From positions 186,001 through 250,000 of the forward strand of contig JAPXFQ010001302.1 of NCBI GenBank assembly GCA_028564705.1: a stretch of 64,000 bases of DNA, in the 5' to 3' direction. This stretch comes from Apricaphanius iberus (Eukaryota; Chordata; Actinopteri; Cyprinodontiformes; Aphaniidae). The translations under genes and the position numbers were made by a program. Below, one piece after another: positions 24,611 through 36,454 of the stretch. Under the pieces are notes generated by a model. The model was not told where the DNA came from, ran no database searches, and worked only from the letters and a program-made list of their open reading frames with translations. Positions within the stretch are counted from its first letter, which is position 1; every line of letters begins with the position of its first letter.

Positions 24611-24648
24611 CAAACTTATGGAGAAGCTTTGGCTTCTCCATAAGTTTG
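24611..24648. repeat. Perfect 17-bp hairpin in thsd7a intron
   Basis: CAAACTTATGGAGAAGC at 24611-24627 is followed by the 4-nt loop TTTG, then the exact reverse complement GCTTCTCCATAAGTTTG at 24632-24648. The stem is too short for a microRNA precursor. A palindromic insertion or a template-switch event is the simplest reading. Confidence 0.8.
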
Positions 24649-25864
24649 CAGGTATTTCATCACTCCTGTGCAGCTTTCTCATTACACAGCCCCAACCAGC
24701 CATTGGAGCAACTGTCATACACAAAGAGCTCAACATTATTACATGTTACTGAAACATTTTTTGGAACACAGTTAACAATGAGACAAAGAGGATATTTCGT
24801 TTTCTGATCTTGCTAAATTTGAATAAACTGCCGTTTGGCTTGTTATAGACTTTAGACACTTTTTAACATTTATTTGGAATATTGAGCTTGGCAGCTCAAA
24901 GAGCAGTCACTAAAAAAAATGCCTCCTAGTCTGGCCGACTGGGATCAACATCAACATCCTCTGTGTATCTTGTGGAATTTGCTTGTATAAAATATAAAAG
25001 GATACCGATTTATGCTATAACATTTCCAGAAAATATAAGAAAAAAAATATGTTTCTAGTTTTAGTCAAAATATGAAATAAATATTCAGAAGACAATGTGA
25101 ACTGATAACCTTGATCCTGTGCTATTTCCAACATAATATAGTAAATAGGCATCACTAAACCTCTAAAGCTTTCTGTTAGGTGTCTGGGGTGTGATCTGTC
25201 TGTTTCTTGCATGTTTCGTCACTATTCTGGAGATTTCCAACAGAGGTCCCAGCTTACCAGAGCCACCTTGCCGGATCTGCAAAAGTGCAGCTCATTGAAG
25301 CTCATCACCGGCTGTGAATATAAGGAGTTGGCTGTCAGACCTCCGGTGCTTTAGTGTTATACCATCTGGGTTTCCCTTGTCGCAATCTCCTCGTGATCAG
25401 TCATCCTAGTAAGCCTTGCCATCCATCCCTCGTCTGACAAGCTCCAATTTGCTCTATGATCCATGCTCCACCTACGTGCTCTGCCTGACAGCCCTCCGTG
25501 GCCATATCTTGCTTCTGGATTACTCCATCTCTGTATCTCCACAAACTCGGCAGGAAGCTGCTGCAGACATCCTGGACTCCTAGCTCTTTCTCGCTGGCGG
25601 TCTTTCTATAATCTATTTTATCAGACAACATTCTACTGTCTTACTCATACAAAAGACTCTCTCTCTGTCATCTCTGGATCTCCCCTCCTGCAGTTATTCT
25701 GATATCCATTTCCCTGTGCAGAGTTCCCAGTTCTCTTGATCATCATCATTATCACCTATTAATTTGCTTTCAAAAAAGCTTTTATTAGTTTTACAGCTGG
25801 TCTCCCTAGTGGTTTTCTGCATGTGGGTCAGAAAGTTTAATTTGAAAATGAAAAGCCATCTGTT

Positions 25865-26387
25865 TGTACGATGAGTGGTTCTAAAGTCCTTACACTGGCT
25901 CCCTGTAGCTCAGAGAATAGATTTCAATGTGCTTTTATTAGTCTATAAATCATTCTGCTATCGCAATATGAACCATCCAGACTACTCAGGTCCTCCAGCT
26001 CTAGTCTATACTGATCGTCCCTAGAACCAGAACCAAGCATTTGGAAGCAGCTTTCAGTTTCTATAGTCCCCACATCTGGAACAAACTGCCGGATGAATGC
26101 AAAACTGCTGAGACACTGAACTCTTTTAAATCTAAAATACAAATTTACTTATTTAGACTTGCCTTTGAGTAACTAATACTATGGTTGCTTTAAATGTATA
26201 CTAAACTGTTGTTTTAATCAAATGTTAAATGTTTTCTTTTATTGTTTTTCTTCTTTTCTTTTATAATTTATGGTTCATTTTTGCTTTCTTTTAGTGATTC
26301 TATGTTTTCATTTTCACATTTTTGTCATGTAAAGATCCTTGAATTGCCTTGTGTTGAAAGTGTGCTATATAAATATAATTGTCTTGA
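25865..26387 (+). mobile_element. L2-type LINE, ORF2 C-terminus and 3' end
   Basis: The segment matches the 3' part of the copy at 37985-38680 almost word for word: AAAGTCCTTACACTGGCTCC, then AGCAGCTTTCAGTTTCTAT, AACTGCCGGATGAATGC and GTGTTGAAAGTGTGCTATA. It encodes the region after the reverse transcriptase with frameshifts. 5'-truncated and dead. Confidence 0.85.
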
Positions 26388-27224
26388 GAATGAGAATAGA
26401 TCTGTGGTTTGTATTCTTTTAGGCATGACAAGAAATCTTAGGGCCCAGCCTTTCTTAGGATGTAATTGATGGTGTTCACTGGCCTCTTTTTGAGTGGAGT
26501 AAGCATAGAGACAGAATAAGGCCATTTATGTAGTACCAGTGAGCATGGGTCTCTGACAACGCATACAATTCAAACCGTGAATGGGTTGAGGGGAAAGGTA
26601 AAGTGGAACTCAGGTCGACTTTCATTAAGATAATATGCTCTGTAGTTGAAGAAATGTCATTGAAAAACTGTAAAACAATCACAACTTAGGATAGTCCTCA
26701 GGATACCAAATCCCAGACTTTTGCTGTTCTATATGACATATTTAGATTGAATCATCCTATTTTGCTAAAATAAAAATAAAAATCTGCCTTTCAAAATTAA
26801 CTGTCAGACTTTGCAGGATTCACATCAGATAGTGCTAATGTAATTATTTATAGTGAGTTGGGGTCCTAACTCTAATTCAGTTTTGAATATTGAGCCTGGA
26901 GTAATAATTACCAGCAACAGCTAGTATCAGTTTGTAGATATTTACCCATAAAAAAATAATCTTCAATGACTGCCAGCGCATCCATTGTGCAGTATCATGC
27001 TGCAGCATATTTGTTCTTCACCCATGCACAAATACATGCAATTGCTATACAATCTGAAGACATACATAAGAACATAATTCTTAAATGCAACATATTTTAA
27101 ATCAAGATCTACAAGAGTACAAGATCTTTGGTGTGCTTAAAGTTGCGCACATTTTTCCACGTTTGTTTTCTATAAATCCAAAACTTTGCATATAAAGTTG
27201 TTTACGTAATTTTCAGACCCCGTT

Positions 27225-27425
27225 TTGTACAAGCTTTGTAAATGAGACCACAGCTCCTGATTGACAGTCGCCCAAGACTGCAAATCCCGAAAGACCAGCC
27301 TGTGCAACGCCTGGATTGATTACAAGAAAGCCTACAACTCGATGCCCCACACATGGATCAACAAAGGCTTGAAGCTGAATAAAATCAACAGGACTCTTAG
27401 ATCGATTCATTGCAAACTCGACTAC
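27225..27425 (+). pseudogene. R4/Dong-like LINE reverse transcriptase fragment
   Basis: The plus-strand frame reads CKSRKTSLCNAWIDYKKAYN then SMPHTWINKGL. This is the RT finger/palm block (IDYKKAYDSVPH-like) of R4/Dong-type non-LTR retrotransposons, known in fish as Rex6 relatives. The key Asp in KKAYD is Asn here. Only about 60 codons remain and nothing else of the element is visible. Confidence 0.7.
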
Positions 27426-28517
27426 AAAAATAAAAATCTAAAAAGTTACAAAAAGATCAATTCAACAAAAAAAGTCATCTGGTTAAGTTTTTTTCGCTTT
27501 TTCATCCCTTTTCTGTTGTTGTGTAGAGGAGCCGTGTCAGTTATGACTTTTCTCCTCCCATCCCCGACTCCTGTTTCTCATTCACTAATTCACTCACTCA
27601 CTCATCCAGGGTCCAGATGAGGAAACACAGCTTTTTTACATAAAGTTTTTCTTGCTCCCGAATACAAATATTTCTTCAAGTATTTGTTTGAAATAAGTAT
27701 TTATAAAAAAACAGATTATTTGTGCCTTTCTGAATATTGTATTCGGTTTCGGCTCCCCCCCTACCTGAGAGTATAATCCACAAGCAGAACATGCGAAATC
27801 CACAAAGAGAGGCCACAGCCAAGATTTAAATTTAGGAGCATGTTATCTGTGAGGCAACAAAGGTAACCACTGATACATAGACATTAGACTACGCACGTCA
27901 AACTCAAGGCCCTTCGTGGCCGTTTAGTGGCCCTCTAAACTCTAGAGAACCCTATCGATAGAAAAGTTAAGTTCTATTTTTGTGCACCCCAATACAGTTT
28001 TTTTAAAATAAAAGCAGTGTTTATTTGAACAGTCCTGAATCACATCCTTATCATCAATACATTTTAAGACATATTTTTGGAATGCGGAGGCAGATTTTAA
28101 CAGTTTGTTATAATTTTATCAATACTTTCTGCCAAAACCGGCCCTTTAAGGATATTCATCAGCTTAATGTGGCCCAAAATGAAATGAGTTTGACACTGCT
28201 GCATTAGACAGTCAGAAACAGATGGCGTAATCCTGGATATGCTGTTCTGTCTCCCAGGTCAATGTTTGTCTCTAATATTTGTACCTGTGTTCGCTGTAAA
28301 CCTGTGCCAATGTTGCCAATGATGTCATTGGCCCAGATTATATTACATTTCAGATGTATTACAGCTGGAAAAATATGTTTAATCTTTTGGTTATTGCAAA
28401 CGAGCCAAGATTCTCTAATAAAGGAAATTAAAGAAGACCAACAAACTTAAACTTTACAGATGAACATGGGTAAAAGAGTGATGGTTACAACAAGAAGTGC
28501 ATTACAATCATGTTTAC

Positions 28518-29706
28518 CTCAGCGGTTCGATGTTTCCACTCTTATGTACACAGGTCACTTCTCTGGTTTGGTAGCCTACTTGTAGATCCCAGAATTTTCC
28601 TCCTGGTCGGTTCTGCCGGTTTTTGTTCCTCTTCTTTTTGATTAGTTCTCTTGTCTCAGGGTCTTTCACCTTCCCTCTCTCTCTTAATCTCCCTTTGACT
28701 TTCTCTCTGATTTTCTCTTTTTTTACCTTGTTTTTTACCTTTTTCTGTCGTGTGGGCCGATCTGCCTGTTTAAATGCTTTACCTTGTTTTCTGCTGGCCC
28801 TGACCAATTTTCTGTTGCCTGAGGTTGGTTTGTTACTATTTTTGGACACTTTCTCCTCACCTTCTGTGGACTTCATGTCCTTTTCTTGATACTGTTTTTC
28901 ATCATCGCTCATCTTTTTTCTTGCTCTCATGGACTGTTTGCTGTCCGCTCTAGCCTGTTTGTCACCTCTTTTGGATGGTGTTTCGAAGTCTCTTGACTGT
29001 TTGTTTACCTCTTTAGCAGGCTTATCTCTTTCTCTGGATCTTTTGTTGCTCTCCTTGGGTGGTTTTTCAGCTTGTCTGGCTTGCCTTGACAAAGGTACAG
29101 AACAGGAGCCCCACGGTCCAACTCTGAGGCTGTAAAGGTTTTCCTCTCCCTCACACAGACCAATCTGACATGTCTGAAATTCAGTCAAATTTGGGCAGGC
29201 AGATCCATCAAACAGAGGTGGTGCCACAACATAGCGTATCCGATTCCTTAAGCCAATCCCACATGTTTTCGAACACGAAGTCCAAGGACTGAACTCTGAC
29301 ACCACACAGTCCCGAGGACATGGTATGAGACAGGCCTGTTCTTGCCTTGGTTTAGGCTCAAAGTATTCACAAATTGTATCCTCCGCAAGCTCACCATCAG
29401 CTTTCTGAACACACCCCACTTCACGTGTCTGTATGCCCTCCTCTCCCCGTGTGCACATTGTTGGCCCCTGCACCCCAGCACTGCGCATCATTACTGGGAT
29501 ACACTGGTTCCAAGCTCCCAACTGCCATTCATACAGATCTTTGTGCCAGTCACACACTCTGAAGCAGCTTTGCTGGTTGTCTGGCCGCTCTTTCTGGTTG
29601 CAGTTTGTATGCAGGGTGGTCCAGCCTTCAGAATGGGCACACCATACTGCTCTGCTCTGACTGCCTCCAGGTCCACACTCACTTCCCATACACCGACCCC
29701 ATGGAC
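28518..29706 (-). CDS. thsd7a: thsd7a coding exon 2: TSR1 to TSR4 with expanded basic linker
   Basis: This 1189-nt exon (2 + 395 codons + 2) begins after a TTTGTACAG acceptor (29715-29707) and ends before a GTAAAC donor (28517). Phase 1 on entry and phase 2 on exit fit the neighbouring exons. In order it encodes: TSR1, residues 1-53 (GPWGRC, CGPGGSQSRAVWC, EGWTTLHTNC); TSR2, about 59-133 (WQLGAWNQC, GIQTREVGC, CEYFEPKP); TSR3, about 137-188 (SEFSPWTSCSKTCG, CPNLTEFQTC); and the start of TSR4 (SLRVGPWGSC). A Lys/Arg/Glu-rich linker of about 160 residues follows (about 208-370), after which TSR4 resumes with WDLQVGYQTREVTC. The wording EGWTTLHTNC and ELIKKKRNKNRQNR point to THSD7A rather than THSD7B. 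The product is a secreted/membrane ectodomain; the mammalian protein is described in endothelium and podocytes. The linker looks much longer than I remember for mammals and contains 14-residue tandem repeats at 28940-29065. Confidence 0.96.
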
Positions 29707-31469
29707 CTGTACAAATGAAGACAACAACAGTCAGTGATATGTTTGAGAGAGTGATCATAGCTGTTGAGGTTGAAAGGAAAGTTAGGCTTGTTTTTTATAT
29801 TTTTGTGTCAGACATGAATAGAAAGCTCAGTTTATTTCCTCATCTGTTGTCTAATGGCAATGCCTAACAGATATTAGATGCTATACAAAAAGTCATGGTA
29901 TGGGAATTAAAGTTGTCAATAAGACAACAGATCAAAGGTTAATGATGCGAAAGTAAGGAGCAATCTGTGCCTTGGTTTACAGCTGCCTTCCACTTTCTAG
30001 AAAGTGGAGCAACTTTTAAACCCTGAAGCACCATTATTTCATATGCCACAGTAAGTCCCAAGCTGCTGGTAAGAGTTAAAACTAACCACTTACAGAAGAC
30101 ATAGGGCATCATATGTACTGAAGATACTATTTTTACAGTATATTAAAACAGTATTACTGCTGTCAGAACATCCATCCACCTAGTGATGGGTCAGATAACA
30201 GCTAAACGATATCACACAAGAGGGAGTGCTTTTGTGCCGAATACTTGCACTGGTGTGTTGGGTCTGTACAGCATCCAATCATCGGCCATTTGGCGAAGCC
30301 TGAATGGCCTCCCATTGTGCTAGCGTCGCTGCCCTTCTTGGATGACGAAGCTTATATAAGGGCCAGCTGAAACGCCAGTCGGCCTCTTCCACTAAGCTTT
30401 CAATTTTGAAGGAGGGAAATTCAATCTCTGCAATAGCATTCCATTTCTCCCTGCGATTCTGCCGGCTGGCCCAAAGGAATCACTCTTAAACTGCCCCGGG
30501 GGTTTCCTAATCTCTGTATGCTGTGTCCAGTTCAAGCGAAAGGAGCTGCCTGGTGCTTCCCTAACAAGCCGTTCCAAACAGCTGTATTCAGAGAGTGCCT
30601 CCAAACTCTGTCTCATCTCTGACCCAGGACGTTTTCTTCAACTACCTCATTATGTAATGATGGACTGAAGAAGCCACCAAAAGTAGGGACTTCCCAATTT
30701 TCTTAATTCCTGGGTGGAGCAAGGTTCTTTTATTTAGATTTACTTGTATGTGCCTTCTGCCAGAACTGGCTGATTGTGTTTAATGTTAATTACACGTTTT
30801 CTTTTATTTGCAAGTAGAAGCAGTGTGCTGTCTTTGTTTTATGTTTTGCTTTGTTGATTTCATGAGCCTGGGCTTTGTGTAGAATGGTTGCTCTGGAAAG
30901 AGGAGAACACAGCTGCAATTATCTGATAGTTTCTTTGTTTAAGCCACAAGGCTAGCTACCTACCACCATGTTTTCCTTTGTCTTCCCTGAGTAGATCGCG
31001 TGCATTGATAAATCATACCTGGTGATAGGCACCGTCCTGTCGCTATCTCCCCTCCCTGTCCTACACATGCCTACTACTTAAGTATGTGAGGTCGGAGCTT
31101 CCTGTGACGTTGGTATGTTTTGATTCTGTCTACCGCATTTAATTTATCTATTCCCAGTAGAGTAGATATCATGTAGAATAGATACCATAGCCACCTTAGA
31201 CTAGATTGGATGTATTTTGTAATGCTGTCCAAGATTTGATAAAAATTCCTTAAACTTAAGATGAATTTCTGTGCTTTCTCGGGGTGTATATGCTTTATGC
31301 ATCAGTGAAAGAATTCATTCTTCAGATAAGGACTGATCATCTGGTATACTTTATTTTTTTTCTTATTTAAATTAAGAGGCAGGTGCCCCGTTTTGCTCCT
31401 TGTTTCATTGATAATTCAAGTTTCATTAATAATCATTCCAGGGTTGCAGTGTCACGTGGTTGTGTTGGT
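29707..31469. other. Probable thsd7a intron 1, proximal part
   Basis: It lies upstream of the exon 2 acceptor. A 20-bp perfect palindrome is at 29989-30008. A plus-strand CCAAT (30275-30279) followed by TATATAAG (30353-30360) resembles a promoter, possibly of an unrecognised retroelement, but it points away from thsd7a. No exon was found. Confidence 0.5.
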
Positions 31470-33260
31470 CAGGACAGGTGCCCCATGTTCAGAGGCCTTA
31501 CCCTTCAATGTTGCTTTCCCTCATTCTAAGTGCTCATCAACAGTGGAAGAGAAAACTATGACATCATCCAAGTAAAGTAACAGGGACTGGCCTTGATGTG
31601 CAACAAGCATTCGCTCCATGAGCCTCTGGAAGGTTCCTGGCGCATTACATAACCCAAAGGGCATCCGATAAAATTCAAATAACCCAAAGGGGGTGCAAAA
31701 AGCAGTCTTTTGTTTATCACCCTCAGTCACTAGCACTTGGTGATATCCACAAGCCAAATCCATTGTACTAAACCAGCGAGCTCCTGACAATGAGTCCAAG
31801 GACTCCTCAATTCGTGGCAGAGGAAAAGTGCCCTTCCTGGTCTTCTTATCTCCACACAGAGGCGCAGGCTCCCATTCTTCTTACGTACAATGACAATAGG
31901 CGTAGGGGCTACTGCTCTCTTGGATCACCTGAGCATCTAGCAATTGATTTATATGGGCCTTAACTGACTCATACTCTGGTGGAGGAATATGCCTATAAAA
32001 CTGGTGCACGGGTACATCGTCCACGAGACAAATATTGTGAGGAATAAGCCCTGTACAACCAACATCAACCGCAAATGCAGAAAATACTGAAATGTATTTA
32101 GTCAAAAGTTCCCTTACCATTAGTTTCTTAGACTCAGTCAACATAGAAAGATCAAGCCCCAATATTCTCTCCCGCACAGAACACTCCTGTACTGTACTGT
32201 ACTGTGACCGAACAGTTGCAACAATGGACTCATGCTCACTGGGGACTTAATACAACCCTGAGGGGAGACTCAAAACCTTGACAGGAGAGACAAAGGCCAA
32301 GGGACAACAAGACTTTAAAGTCAGAGAAGACACACCAATATTGGTCACAGGTACCTAAACAGTCCCTCTGACAACACTAACCAAAGTGGGCGTCACCAAC
32401 AGCCCGCGTGGCAGGCTAAACCCATACCCCAAAGGCTCAACAAGAGTAGCCCCAGTACTGCCATCGACAGCAGAACAGGTAGCAACAACAAATTTTGTAG
32501 ATCCTGCAGGGACAACAAACCTCCGACCTCGAACTAGGGGTGGGCGATGTGGCAAAAATAAAAAAATCACGATTTTTCAATTATATTATCACAATTTCGA
32601 TTTTATCACGATTTTTTTAAATGGTCACCAAAAAATCTTTTACCGCCTGTGTCATAGGGGGTAAGATAAATAATTATTTTTTCTAGCGCTTGCTGAACTA
32701 AGAAGAAGAAGCGCTAGCCACTGCTGCTGCAGCCGGCTTTATAGCTTTAGCAGCCAGACGGCTGATTGTATTGTTTGGGATACCTTCTCTTCAAGTGATT
32801 AAACAAGTTTAAGGTGTTGCGATCACTTGCCTTGATGCTCTCCTTTCAAACTTTTAAAATGATGTTTGTTTGCTCTTTGCTCTAAAACAACCCAAAAAAA
32901 AAAACGGTTCCGCTCAACGAATGAGGACTTTGACTTCGGAACGAAAACGTCATTTACGCTCTCAGACACGTCAAGGCCATGTTTGTTTACAGGTTGCGCA
33001 CATGCAGGAGAGGGGCGGGGGATAATTTGCTTAGAGCAGGGAGAGAGCGGAGGATTTTAATCGCATACAGAGGCAGAAATAAAGCAGCAGAAGTGGGAAT
33101 CGGGATAAAACGATCTCTCAAAAATGACAGACGCGATCTACACACGTGTAGATCGCGTCACGGTCTTAAATCGTCAAATCGCTCACCACTACCTCGAACC
33201 TTTGCTAAAGCCTTCCTAGTTGGGTAATCCATAATCCTATGGCCACAAAAGCCTTTAAAA
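31470..33260 (-). pseudogene. Ty3/Gypsy-type pol relic, split by a hAT element
   Basis: On the minus strand, pol-like pieces appear in order. Near 33255-33200 is a possible CCHC remnant (FCGHRIMDYPTRK). At about 32526-32350 is a protease-region-like frame. At 32177-31881 is the start of reverse transcriptase (VQEFYRHIPPPEYE-like block, read here as VHQFYRHIPPPEYE). At 31799-31521 is the RT core, with STMDLACGYHQV, FYRMPFGLCNAPGTFQRLM and catalytic YLDDVIVFS. The pieces are in different frames, and 657 bp of hAT sequence interrupt the gene at 32535-33191. RNase H, integrase and LTRs are not visible. The catalytic YLDD box is intact, but the element as a whole is dead. Confidence 0.85.
32535..33191. 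mobile_element. Non-autonomous hAT element inside the Gypsy relic (657 bp)
   Basis: The ends are TAGGGGTGGGCGAT (32535-32548) and ATCGCTCACCACTA (33178-33191), matching at 12 of 14 positions when inverted. The flanking 8-mers CCTCGAAC at 32527-32534 and 33192-33199 are identical, a clean hAT target duplication. Removing the element restores continuity of the surrounding retroelement sequence. A 14-bp perfect hairpin (GACGCGATCTACAC, loop AC) at 33130-33159 lies close to the right end. No transposase is encoded. Confidence 0.92.
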
Positions 33261-34129
33261 AAGTCATAATTCCAGAGTTAGGCTACTGACTAAATTATTC
33301 TAAACCAGACAACAATAACATCTTCCCCAGAGAAATCCTAATTGGGTGTGATTTGGTCGTAGGCATGAGGCCACAGGCTGAGTGTCGCAGACAATCACAC
33401 TAGTGCTGTTATTCCACACAACAGCATGACCTCGAGTGTGTTATAGCTTTTTTACAACAGTTCTACAAGTTCATTTTGTTTTTTTAACAATAATAATCAG
33501 CAATAGAATGTATCATAAATTGTTTGTTATTTAGTAATTCATTTAGCTTCACCAACACAAATAGTTTCAACTGGAAGGGAGACAAGGCTGCGGCCAGGCA
33601 ACATGAACTTTTCTTATATACAAACATTTTAAATACAAACATTGTGGTATGTTAACACCACACTTCGTCACTGTCAAAAAATGCTAACAAACATTCTCTT
33701 TTGAAACAATAGAAATATTAATGTATATGTTTTGAAGTCAATAAATTTTTAAGACTACCAAAAGGCGGGCTTGTCTCTGCCAGATGTTTGAATGGTAGTA
33801 CATGCCTAGCTAAACAAACGTCAACGTTGGGCGATGTCACTACCGTAAAATGCTCTGATTGGTTGACGGTCAGGTGATGGAGGTGAAAGTTCAGCTAGCT
33901 TAGCCTCTGCTTTGCTGGCTTTTGCAGCTTTGAAGCTTGGAAAGCAGCAAAAGCTTTAAAAATTGCTGCGGCTAAAGCACACAAAGCACCGTGGAGACTC
34001 TGGCAGACTTAACATGTAATCTTGCTGTTCTGGGCGTCTACGTTTTGGGCAGTGTGAATGCATCATTATTCCCTGTACGGCGTAGTGATACTGTCTGTAA
34101 AAAGTTGGTGAAGTGATTAAAGCTAGAGT
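33261..34129. other. Non-coding stretch, no gene seen
   Basis: No coding, RNA or mobile-element signature was recognised. It may include unrecognised 5' parts of the Gypsy relic or of the following LINE. Confidence 0.4.
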
Positions 34130-36454
34130 ACATGCAGGTGGGGACTTTATTGTTTACAAGGATGAGGTTCAGCAGCAAAAGACTAAAGAATGTTTGTAAA
34201 AAAGAGGTTTTGGAGGTAAAGAAGGGGACAGGTAGAGGAGAGTTTTGTAGGGGAGTTATTTATGGAATTCACTTAAATGAAGATCTTGGATTGAAGGATG
34301 ACAGAGAAGGACAGGTAATTGGACTTAAGAGACTAAAAACATGAAGGAATGGAGAAAAGGTTGACAGCTTATCAGTATTGGTGGACTTTCAAGGAGAGGT
34401 TCTTCCTAAATATATCACAGTAGGTTTCTTGAACTTCATTGTGAGACGATATGAGCCCCCACTGTAGTGCTGCTTCAAATGCCAGAAATACAGATATATA
34501 GTTGCTTTTTGTAAAGGAAAGCAAACAGAGGAGGAGGACATGACTATGGGACATGTGGAAAACGGGTACAAGAGAAATGTGTTAAGAAAGCCAGAAAGAA
34601 AGCAGCTGAAATCCAGCTTATTAGGACAGAAAGAAAGATATCATATGCAAAAGCGGCAAAACAGGTGCAAGTTGGATTTGAGCAGATGAATCAAGCACCA
34701 AGATACGGAAAAAAAACACAAACAAGAATGAAGAGATGCTAAATGTTAAGAAAAAAGATTATTTGCTTTTTATTGTTGAACTTATTAACTGCACATCCTA
34801 AGCAAAAGATAGATCTGAAAAAAATTGTCAATATTGTTAAAAGTGCTGCAAGATACCTCAGTATCAAAGATGTTAAATGGGAGAAGTTATATGAAGAGCT
34901 CAAAAATAAAGATGCAAAAAAAAGACTCCCTGTCTCAGCGATTGCCATAGTTGTTAGTATCGTCCTTGCAAACTAAAAACTAAATTATTTACCTTTTGCA
35001 GTGGAATGCCAGACGTTTAATAGCAAACTGACAACAATTTAAAATATTTTTATGTGATCAGGAGATTAAACCTGATGTTATATGTACTGTAGAAACATGG
35101 TTAAGACCACATTTAAATTTCTATTTAAATAGATATGTGTGAAAGACCAGACAGGGTTAATAGTAATGGGGGTGGGTGTGCTATTTTTATTAAAGAGGGA
35201 ATATTTTACAGAGTTTTAGGGAAAGCTGATGAATTAGAATATTTAGTCATTGAAATTTGGTGGGAAATGGTAGTTTAGTTATTGTAAATTTTTATAATCC
35301 ATGTAAAAGATTAGATCTTGACACTTTACAATTGGTGGAAGGACAAGATGATAAGAACATTATTTGGTTATGGGACTTTAATGCACATAATTCACTATGG
35401 TGAAGTAATAAAACAGATTATAATGGGTTGGTATTAGAAGAATTTATGGATAAGACAGGATTGGTATGTTTAAATGATGGATCACCAACACGTATAGGAA
35501 TGACAAATCAATAAGCTTTAGATTTGACTTTAGTTTCTCAGTCTTTAGCTGATCACATAATATGGGGAAGTATATGATGAATAAACAATAGGAAGTGATC
35601 ACTATCCTATTATAGTTACATTTGGAAATAAGAATTGTAATATTGATGCTACCTTTTTAGAAAAATGGAATTTTAATAAAGCTGATTGGATAATATTTAA
35701 GATCTTAAGTGATAGAAATATGAGTCAGGTAGAAGTAATAGAAGATATAGATGTATTTAATGAGAAGGTAAGTATAGTTATAATTGATGCTGCTATATCA
35801 TCTATTATGAAATCACAGCGAGGAAGTAAGAGACAAAAGATGGTCCCTTGGTGAACAGAAGGATGTTCTCAAGCGATAGAGTAGACATAACGTTTTAAAA
35901 GAATTTAGGAAAAGTTTGGGTTTTAATGTATTTATTGAATATTAATGAGAACAAGCTAAAGTAAAGAAAATTAGGAACACTAAAAACGATTATGGGGAAA
36001 AATATTGTGACACCATAGGAAGGCAAACTTCTATAAACGATGTGTGGCGACTTGTTAAAAAAAGGAATGGGGTACAAAAGTCTTCGAACTATCCAGTCTT
36101 GAAGAATGATCAGAATGTTGCTATGAAGGATGAGGATAAAGCAATGTTGATGGCTATTGTTTTAGCTAAGATTCATCGCAGTTTCAATCTAAAAGATGAT
36201 GAAAAACTGGAAAGAGAGGTAACGAAAAAGCAATATCAAACTCTCTTGGAAAATGTGGAGGACAGTAATAATATCATAAATACATAATTTTTCACTCTGT
36301 GAGTTAAAAAAGGCTATAAATAAGACAAAAGTAACAACTCCAGGGAAAGATAGGGTTAGTTGTGCAATGTTAAAACAACTTAGTGATGATTCTCTAAATA
36401 TTTTGTTAATGTTGTATAATAAAATATGGGAGCAGGGCAATATTCCAAAGCACA

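Larger units (their letters stand above)
24197..28517 (-). other. thsd7a intron between probable exons 2 and 3
   Basis: The intron is bounded by the GTAAAC donor at 28517-28512 and a TTCTGCAG acceptor ending at 24197. It contains a perfect hairpin (24611-24648), an L2 3' piece and an R4-like fragment. A pyrimidine-rich block at about 25220-25740 with a TATAAG word at 25318 looks like the upstream part of a retroelement but was not assigned. Nothing was recognised in 26470-27220 or 27480-28517. Confidence 0.85.

Noticed and set aside
24611..24648. microRNA precursor
   Set aside because: The stem of 17 bp with a 4-nt loop is too short and flanks do not extend the pairing.
28623..29737. Plus-strand ORFs of 60-131 aa
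   Set aside because: Shadows of the thsd7a exon on the opposite strand.
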